Positions 5,968 to 10,405 of a stretch of DNA of 10,405 nt are shown here, piece by piece (position 1 is the stretch's first letter; each line of letters begins with the position of its first letter). The notes below the pieces were generated by a model. That model saw only the letters and a program-made list of their open reading frames with translations, made no database searches and was not told the origin of the DNA. This stretch comes from a bacterium. GTDB lineage: Bacteria > Verrucomicrobiota > Verrucomicrobiae > Limisphaerales > J093. A program made the translations under genes and the position numbers. The stretch is from contig JAKCAB010000101.1 of assembly GCA_021839785.1 (NCBI GenBank), positions 1 to 10,405 on the forward strand, given 5' to 3'.

Positions 5968-6750
5968 TCACCTCCCCAACACTTCCCAGCCAAACCGCAG
6001 GATCATCACCGTGACGATCACGAGGAAGAAACCGCGCACGAACCGGTTGCCTTCGAGCAGCGCCAGCCGCGTCCCGATCAGCGACCCCGCCACGTTGCAG
6101 ACCGCCATCGGCAGGCCGTAGCGGTAAAGCACGTTGTGCGTCGCGGCAAAATACGCGATTGCCGCCAGGTTGGTGGCGAAGTTGATCACCTTCGCGCTGG
6201 CCGACGCCGCCAGAAAATCGAAGCCGAACAGACCGATGAACGCGAAGATCAGGAAGCTTCCTGTGCCGGGACCGAAGAAACCGTCGTAAAACCCGATCGC
6301 CGCCCCCACCGCGACGCCGAAGACCCGCTCCCGGTGCGCGGTGAAGCGCGGCGCGTGCAGGTGCCCGAAGTCTTTTCGGACGAAGGTGTAAATCGCCACG
6401 CCGACCAGCAGCGCCAGGCAGATCGGCTTGAGCACCTCCGGCTTCAGCAAGGACACCACCCGCGCGCCGAGAAAGGAAAACGCGAAAGCCGCCGCCGCCG
6501 CGGGCAACAGCGAATGCCAGTTCAAGCACACCCGGCGGGCATACTGCACGACCGCCATGCCGGTGCCGCAGATCGAGGAGAGTTTGTTGGTGCCAAAAAC
6601 CGCTGCCAGACCCGCCGCGTCCGTGGGCGGCAAAAACAACAGCAGCGCCGGCAACTGGATCAGCCCGCCACCTCCGACGACCGAGTCCACAAAGCCGGCC
6701 AGCAGTGCGCAAAGGCACAGGCTGGCCAGGGTCAGCGGATCGGGCATCAT
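5968..6750 (-). CDS. TauE/SafE (DUF81) family membrane permease
   Basis: The product is 260 aa, a usual length for the family. It is strongly hydrophobic, with about eight predicted membrane segments in two related halves. Each half has the family's glycine-rich signature: GFVDSVVGGGG near residue 19 and GFYDGFFGPGTGS near residue 153. FGTNKLSS (52-59) and KVINFATNLAA (187-197) are the matching loop motifs of the two halves. Members export or import sulfur-containing or organic anions such as sulfite, sulfoacetate or taurine. The substrate cannot be read from the sequence. Two adjacent ATG codons (6750 and 6747) can start it; a GAAG just before them slightly favours the second. The frame stays open upstream to 7569, but that part is antisense to the M20 gene and not real. 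The gene is divergent from M20 and upstream of mqnC on the same strand; no sulfur gene is nearby to support a substrate. Confidence 0.9.
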   Translation of the reverse strand: MMPDPLTLASLCLCALLAGFVDSVVGGGGLIQLPALLLFLPPTDAAGLAAVFGTNKLSSICGTGMAVVQYARRVCLNWHSLLPAAAAAFAFSFLGARVVSLLKPEVLKPICLALLVGVAIYTFVRKDFGHLHAPRFTAHRERVFGVAVGAAIGFYDGFFGPGTGSFLIFAFIGLFGFDFLAASASAKVINFATNLAAIAYFAATHNVLYRYGLPMAVCNVAGSLIGTRLALLEGNRFVRGFFLVIVTVMILRFGWEVLGR

Positions 6751-6853
6751 ACTTCGATCAGGACGCGGTTCGGCCGCGAAGCTAAAGGCGCACCTTCCGC
6801 CAGACCAGCGCCAAACAGCCTTCGCCCGCGCGCCACAGTTATCCGTAAAAGCT

Positions 6854-6889
6854 GGTGGGAGCGAATTCCTGGCGTTCGCTCTGCCCACC
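6854..6889. other. Imperfect inverted repeat in the divergent intergenic region
   Basis: The arm ggtggg (6854-6859) pairs with cccacc (6884-6889), and agcgaa (6860-6865) pairs with ttcgct (6875-6880). A 3-nt bulge lies on the right side and a 9-nt loop in the middle. It sits in the 220 bp (6751-6970) between the divergent permease and M20 genes. It could be an operator, or a copy of the gggagc-headed palindromes seen at 971-1160, since gggagc occurs at 6857-6862. I see no clear promoter elements or RNA gene elsewhere in this gap. Confidence 0.45.
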
Positions 6890-6970
6890 CCGCTCCTTGC
6901 GCGCTTGCCCGGTGAATCGCACTCGCGCACACTCGACGCCGCCGTATTCAGATCAAGTCGCTCCACCGCC

Positions 6971-8095
6971 ATGGAACCAGTCCGACTGCTCCGCGAACTC
7001 GTCGCTTTGCCCAGCGTGAACCCCGCGTTCGTGCCCGCCAACGATCCGGCCGCGGGCGAGGCGCGGGTCGCGGACTGCCTCGCGTCGCACGCCGCCAAAG
7101 TGGGCTTGGAAGTCCGGCGCCAACCCGTGCTGCCGACGCGGGAGAATTTGCTCGTCTCGCTGTCGCCGGCCGGCCGCGCGCGCCGACGCGTGTTGCTGGC
7201 GCCCCACATGGACACGGTGGGTGCGAACGCTGCGCAGTTGAAGCCCGTCGTTCGCAACGGCCGCCTACACGGGCGCGGGGCCTGCGACACCAAGGGCAGC
7301 ATCGCGGCGATGTTCGCCGCGCTCGCCGCCCTCTCGCGCAGCGGCCGCCGACCGGCGGAAACCGAGATCGTGCTGGCCACGCTCGTGGATGAAGAAAACC
7401 AGCAACGCGGCTCGCGCGCGCTGGCCGCTTCGAAGTTCCAGGCCGACCTGGCCATCGTGGGCGAGCCGACGGGGCTCAAAGTGGTCACCGCCCACAAAGG
7501 CAATCTCTGGCTGCGCCTCGAGACGCGGGGCAAGGCCGCGCACGGCGCCCGCCCCGAACTCGGACGCAACGCGGCTTTGGAGATGGCCCGGATCGTGCAG
7601 TTGCTGGAAACCGAGTACGCCTCGGCGCTGCGTTGCCGGCGGCACCCGGTGCTCGGCTACGCCACCATCAGCGTGGGTACCATCGCCGGCGGCACCCAGC
7701 CGAACATCGTGCCGGACCGCTGCGCCATCCACGCCGACCGGCGCACCTTGCCCGGCGAAACCGAGTCGGGCGTCCGGCGCGAAATCCAGGCGCTGCTGCG
7801 GCTGCACGGCTTGCGGGCCAGCGTGGCCGACAGCAAAGACGCGCCCTGCTGGCCAATGGAAACCGCGCCCGACCTGCCGTTGGTTCGCGAATTCATGGAC
7901 TGCATCGGCCAGCGCGGTCCCGCCGGCGCGCATTACTTTTGCGACGCCTCGGTGCTCAGCCATGCCGGCATCCCCAGCGTCGTGTTCGGGCCGGGCGACA
8001 TCGCGCAAGCCCACACCGCGGGCGAGTGGATTTCGCTGCGCCAACTCGACCAGGCCACCGCGCTGCTGATCCGCTTTTTGCGGAGCCTGCCCTGA
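6971..8095 (+). CDS. M20-family metallopeptidase (ArgE/DapE/CPG2-like)
   Basis: The product is 374 aa, typical for the family, and cytoplasmic by appearance. It is a di-zinc amidohydrolase of the kind that removes acyl, succinyl or amino-acid groups from small molecules. All key residues are visible: H79 with D81 (LLAPHMDTVG), bridging D106 (GRGACDTKGS), catalytic E141 and metal ligand E142 (VDEENQQRGS), E165 (IVGEPTG) and C-terminal H348 (AHTAGEW). H191 (KAAHGARPELGRNAA) lies in the lid/dimerisation domain. The positions parallel those of DapE, but the substrate cannot be assigned. The ATG at 6971 starts the conserved MEPVRLLRELVALPSVNP; the longer open frame upstream is non-coding. The glycosyltransferase gene begins only 15 bp after the stop, implying one transcript. 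M20 enzymes also occur near RLAN-ATP-grasp genes, so a link with the operon at 1302-4739 is possible though two inverted genes intervene. Confidence 0.9.
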   Translation: MEPVRLLRELVALPSVNPAFVPANDPAAGEARVADCLASHAAKVGLEVRRQPVLPTRENLLVSLSPAGRARRRVLLAPHMDTVGANAAQLKPVVRNGRLHGRGACDTKGSIAAMFAALAALSRSGRRPAETEIVLATLVDEENQQRGSRALAASKFQADLAIVGEPTGLKVVTAHKGNLWLRLETRGKAAHGARPELGRNAALEMARIVQLLETEYASALRCRRHPVLGYATISVGTIAGGTQPNIVPDRCAIHADRRTLPGETESGVRREIQALLRLHGLRASVADSKDAPCWPMETAPDLPLVREFMDCIGQRGPAGAHYFCDASVLSHAGIPSVVFGPGDIAQAHTAGEWISLRQLDQATALLIRFLRSLP

Positions 8096-8110
8096 CGTTC
8101 GCCCGCCCCG

Positions 8111-9325
8111 ATGCGCCTGGCCTTGCTCACCCACGAACCGTTCTACCCGCCCAGCGGCGGCGGGTCGGCGGAGGCGCCGTACCTGGTCCGCGAATTGGTC
8201 CGGCGCGGCCACGCGGTGAGTGTGTTCGGCCCGCCGTCCGAGAATCCGGCGAGCGTCGCGCGCGAATTTGGCGTCACGCTGCACGCCTTCACCGGCTGGG
8301 AAATGGGCCGGACCACGCGCTGGCGGAATTTGAAATACCTGTTTTACCCCGCGGCGCTGCGCCGGCTGGTCGAACGCGTCGCGGCGCGGGAACGCTTCGA
8401 TTTGATCCTCTCCCAACACGCGATCTCGGCCGTCGCGGCCGGCCGACTGAAGCGGCGGCTGCGCGTGCCCGTGGTGATGAACTTCCTCGATTTTCTGACC
8501 GGGTTCATGGAAACGTGGCCGGGCTGGCTGATGCCGCCGCCCGTGCTGGCCGTGCTCAAGCGTTACGAGCTTTCCTTGCCGCGGAGGTTCGACGCCGACG
8601 CGGTGCTGACGGTGTCCGACGTGTTGGCGGATTTGTTCGCCGAGACCGGTTTTCCGCGCGAGCGGCTGCGGCCGATTTACTACGGCTACGACGCGACGTT
8701 GTTTCCGTTCGACAATGCCGCGGTGGCTCGACGCGAGGACGCGTCGCCGACCGTCGTGATGCACGGGTCGTTCGATCATCATCATCTCGGCAACATCGCG
8801 CTGGAGGCCGTGGCGCGGGTGCGGGCCGAACGGAAGGACGTGACGTTCGAGTTCATCGGGCCGGAAACCGAAGCGTGGCAGAGATTCAACCGAAATGCGG
8901 CGCGGCGCGGGTTGGGCGGCGCGCTGCGCAACGCCGGCTTCGTGCCGTATCGCGAAATCGCGGGCCGGTTCGGGCAGGCGAGGATCGGCATCGTGCCCTA
9001 CGAGGAATCCGCCGGCGTCCATTGCGCGTTCGTCGCCAAAGCCGTGGAGTATTTGGGACTTGGCTTGCCGGTGGTGGCGACGCCGTTGCGCGGCCTGCAG
9101 CGATATTTCAAAGACGAACCGCTGATCCGGTTCGCCGAGTTCGACGGCAGCAGCTTCGGCGAGGCGATTCTCGGCTGGTTGCGTGAACCGCCGGAGCGGC
9201 GCGCCGAATGGGGGCGCGCGGCAGCGGCGCGGGTTCGGCAAGGTTTGGAGTGGCGGATCATCGCGGAACGCGCGTTGGATTTTGTGGAAGAAACGCTCCG
9301 TCGCTGGCAAGATGCCCGGCCTTGA
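8111..9325 (+). CDS. GT4-type (GT-B fold) glycosyltransferase
   Basis: The product is 404 aa, with no membrane span. The N-terminal Rossmann half begins with a typical GT4 opening: PSGGGSAEAPYLVRELVRRG followed by HAVSVFGPP. The C-terminal nucleotide-sugar-binding half begins near H218 (VVMHGSFDHHHLG) and includes GFVPYREIAGRFGQARIGIV and the donor-site segment K310-x2-E313-YLGLGLPVVAT. The second Glu of the usual E-x7-E motif is present (E313), but a Cys stands where the first would be; the K-x2-E-Y-x-G-x-PVV variant is common among surface-polysaccharide transferases. It probably adds a sugar to a lipid-linked or surface glycan at the cytoplasmic face of the membrane. Donor and acceptor are unknown. 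The gene is 15 bp after M20 and touches the flippase gene, so the three likely form one operon. The ATG at 8111 has no Shine-Dalgarno sequence. Confidence 0.9.
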   Translation: MRLALLTHEPFYPPSGGGSAEAPYLVRELVRRGHAVSVFGPPSENPASVAREFGVTLHAFTGWEMGRTTRWRNLKYLFYPAALRRLVERVAARERFDLILSQHAISAVAAGRLKRRLRVPVVMNFLDFLTGFMETWPGWLMPPPVLAVLKRYELSLPRRFDADAVLTVSDVLADLFAETGFPRERLRPIYYGYDATLFPFDNAAVARREDASPTVVMHGSFDHHHLGNIALEAVARVRAERKDVTFEFIGPETEAWQRFNRNAARRGLGGALRNAGFVPYREIAGRFGQARIGIVPYEESAGVHCAFVAKAVEYLGLGLPVVATPLRGLQRYFKDEPLIRFAEFDGSSFGEAILGWLREPPERRAEWGRAAAARVRQGLEWRIIAERALDFVEETLRRWQDARP

Positions 9326-10405
9326 ACGCCGCATGACCGCCGCCAAAAGATTCGCCTTCTTCCGCCAGAGCGGCTGGATGGCCTTTGCCACGGGGTTGGG
9401 CGGCGTGTTCATGTGGATTGTCCACATTCCGGCCGGGGCGCTGCTCACCAAGCCCGAATACGGCGTGTTCCAAGCGCTGTTGCAAGTGATGAACTTGATG
9501 CTGATCCCGGCGATTGGCTTGCAGATCATCGTAGCACAACAGACGGCGGCGGCGGTGAACGACACGCAGCGGCACCAATTGGCGTTCACCGTGAGGCGCC
9601 TGTTGGCCGCGGTCACCGGTATCTGGCTGGTCCTGGCGCTGGGCGTGTTCGCGTTTCGCGGCGAGGCGATCCGCGAATTGCAGATCGCGAATCCCGCGGC
9701 CCTTTGGCTGACCGTGCTCGTGGGTTTGATGATGCTGTGGTGGCCGGTGCTACAGGGGATCTTGCAGGGCAAGCAGGATTTCCTGTGGTACGGTTGGCTC
9801 CAGGTGGTGAATGGGACCGCGCGGTTTGGCGGCGTTTTGGTGGTCGTCGGCCTGTTTGGCGGGCAAGCGGCGGGCGCGGTGTCCGCGGCGCTGTTCGGGT
9901 TCGCCATGACCGTGGGCGTGGCGGCGTGGCACAGCCGCAGCGTGTGGCTGCTGCCCGGTGAGCCGGTGGCCTGGCGGCCGTGGCTGGCGCGCGTGGTGCC
10001 GCTAACGCTGGGACTGGCGGCCGGTCAGTTCATAATGGCGGCCGACCAATTGGTCGTGCAAAGCACCTTCGATCGCAACGTGACGGCAATCTACGGCGCC
10101 GCGGGCATGATCGGCCGGGCGCTGATCTTCTTCACGGCCGCCGTGTTCGCGGTGATGTTTCCCAAGATCGTCGCCAGCCGGGCACGGGCGGAGAAGACGG
10201 ATGTTTTCGCGCTTGCGCTGGGAGCGACGGCGGTACTGGGCGGCGGCGCAGCGCTGGGCTGCACGATCTTGCCGGAGCTGCCGTTGCGCCTGATTTACGG
10301 CACGAAATACCTCGCCAGCGCGCCGCTGGTGCCTTGGTTCGTCTGGTGCATGTTGCCGTTGACGCTGGCCAACGTGATGGTCGGCAACCTGCTGGCGCAC
10401 GAGCG
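9312..10405 (+). CDS. Polysaccharide flippase-like (MOP/Wzx type) membrane protein, 3' truncated by window edge
   Basis: The frame is open from ATG 9312 to the window end, giving 364 residues without a stop. The protein is very hydrophobic, with several evenly spaced membrane segments (for example LAAVTGIWLVLALGVFAF and LTVLVGLMMLWWPVLQGIL). The opening SGWMAFATGLGGVFMWIVHI followed by KPEYGVFQALLQVMNLMLI is the layout of Wzx-like lipid-linked oligosaccharide flippases: the helix 1-2 pair, the EYG-F loop, then further helices. The later segment AADQLVVQSTFDRNVTAIYGAAGMIGRALIFF resembles the second half of these transporters. Full-length relatives have 400-500 residues, so only the last helices are missing. 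Start 9312 overlaps the glycosyltransferase by 14 nt; an alternative ATG at 9333 would leave a 7-nt gap, and neither has a Shine-Dalgarno motif. Position next to a glycosyltransferase supports glycan export. The general class is confident; the substrate is not known. Confidence 0.85.
   Translation, partial: MPGLERRMTAAKRFAFFRQSGWMAFATGLGGVFMWIVHIPAGALLTKPEYGVFQALLQVMNLMLIPAIGLQIIVAQQTAAAVNDTQRHQLAFTVRRLLAAVTGIWLVLALGVFAFRGEAIRELQIANPAALWLTVLVGLMMLWWPVLQGILQGKQDFLWYGWLQVVNGTARFGGVLVVVGLFGGQAAGAVSAALFGFAMTVGVAAWHSRSVWLLPGEPVAWRPWLARVVPLTLGLAAGQFIMAADQLVVQSTFDRNVTAIYGAAGMIGRALIFFTAAVFAVMFPKIVASRARAEKTDVFALALGATAVLGGGAALGCTILPELPLRLIYGTKYLASAPLVPWFVWCMLPLTLANVMVGNLLAHE

Noticed and set aside
6751..6970. 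Divergent promoter for the permease and M20 genes
   Set aside because: A promoter must lie here or nearby, but only a loose GATAAC-like -10 was seen on the minus strand, with no matching -35, so no site is called.
7265..9907. Long open frame on the minus strand (880 codons)
   Set aside because: It is antisense to the well-supported M20, glycosyltransferase and flippase genes. Its translation is low-complexity and rich in Arg, Gly, His and Pro, as expected in GC-rich DNA.
1..10405. LysW/ArgW-like carrier protein or small precursor peptide as acceptor for the ligases
   Set aside because: No small acidic zinc-binding protein with an EDWGE-type C-terminus, and no double-glycine leader peptide, was found in or between the genes. 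The acceptor is either a free metabolite or encoded elsewhere.

Overview
This GC-rich window looks like a chromosomal segment from a bacterium of the PVC superphylum, most likely a Verrucomicrobiota member of the Limisphaerales/Pedosphaera type. Four observations support this: a GH29 fucosidase with an extra C-terminal beta-sandwich, a futalosine-pathway menaquinone gene (mqnC), palindrome-rich intergenic DNA with a degenerate 7-bp tandem repeat, and start codons that almost all lack a Shine-Dalgarno sequence. The phylum is an inference from gene content and style; no rRNA or ribosomal protein gene is present to settle it.

Layout. Bases 1-885 (+) hold the 3' part of an alpha-L-fucosidase gene, closed by a strong intrinsic terminator (912-944). 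The 416-bp gap that follows (886-1301) is packed with short perfect hairpins. It ends in a pair of mutually exclusive hairpins just upstream of a three-gene + strand operon (1302-4739). That operon encodes a standalone C39/papain-like cysteine peptidase, a RimK-type ATP-grasp ligase with an N-terminal RLAN domain, and a GCS2-type glutamate-cysteine ligase homologue. Two minus-strand genes follow: mqnC (4755-5861) and a TauE/SafE permease (5968-6750), separated by a gap carrying the 7-bp tandem repeat. After a 220-bp divergent intergenic region, a second + strand operon begins (6971 to window end): an M20 metallopeptidase, a GT4-type glycosyltransferase, and a flippase-like membrane protein cut by the window edge.

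How the genes work together. The operon at 1302-4739 is the most interesting part. RLAN-ATP-grasp proteins, papain-like peptidases, GCS2 ligases and M20 peptidases are the set that comparative genomics (Iyer, Aravind and colleagues on amidoligases, 2009) linked to synthesis of uncharacterised amino-acid or peptide-derived metabolites. Here two different amide-forming enzyme folds and a cysteine peptidase are tightly packed, with an ATGA stop/start overlap between the ligases. The natural reading is a small pathway that builds and trims a gamma-glutamyl or other short peptide. The product is unknown, and the usual GNAT domain on the peptidase is absent. The M20 gene is close enough to be a fourth component, but it is spaced like the first gene of the glycosyltransferase/flippase operon, so its allegiance is ambiguous. 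The last three genes suggest export of a surface glycan. MqnC and the permease appear to be housekeeping or unrelated.
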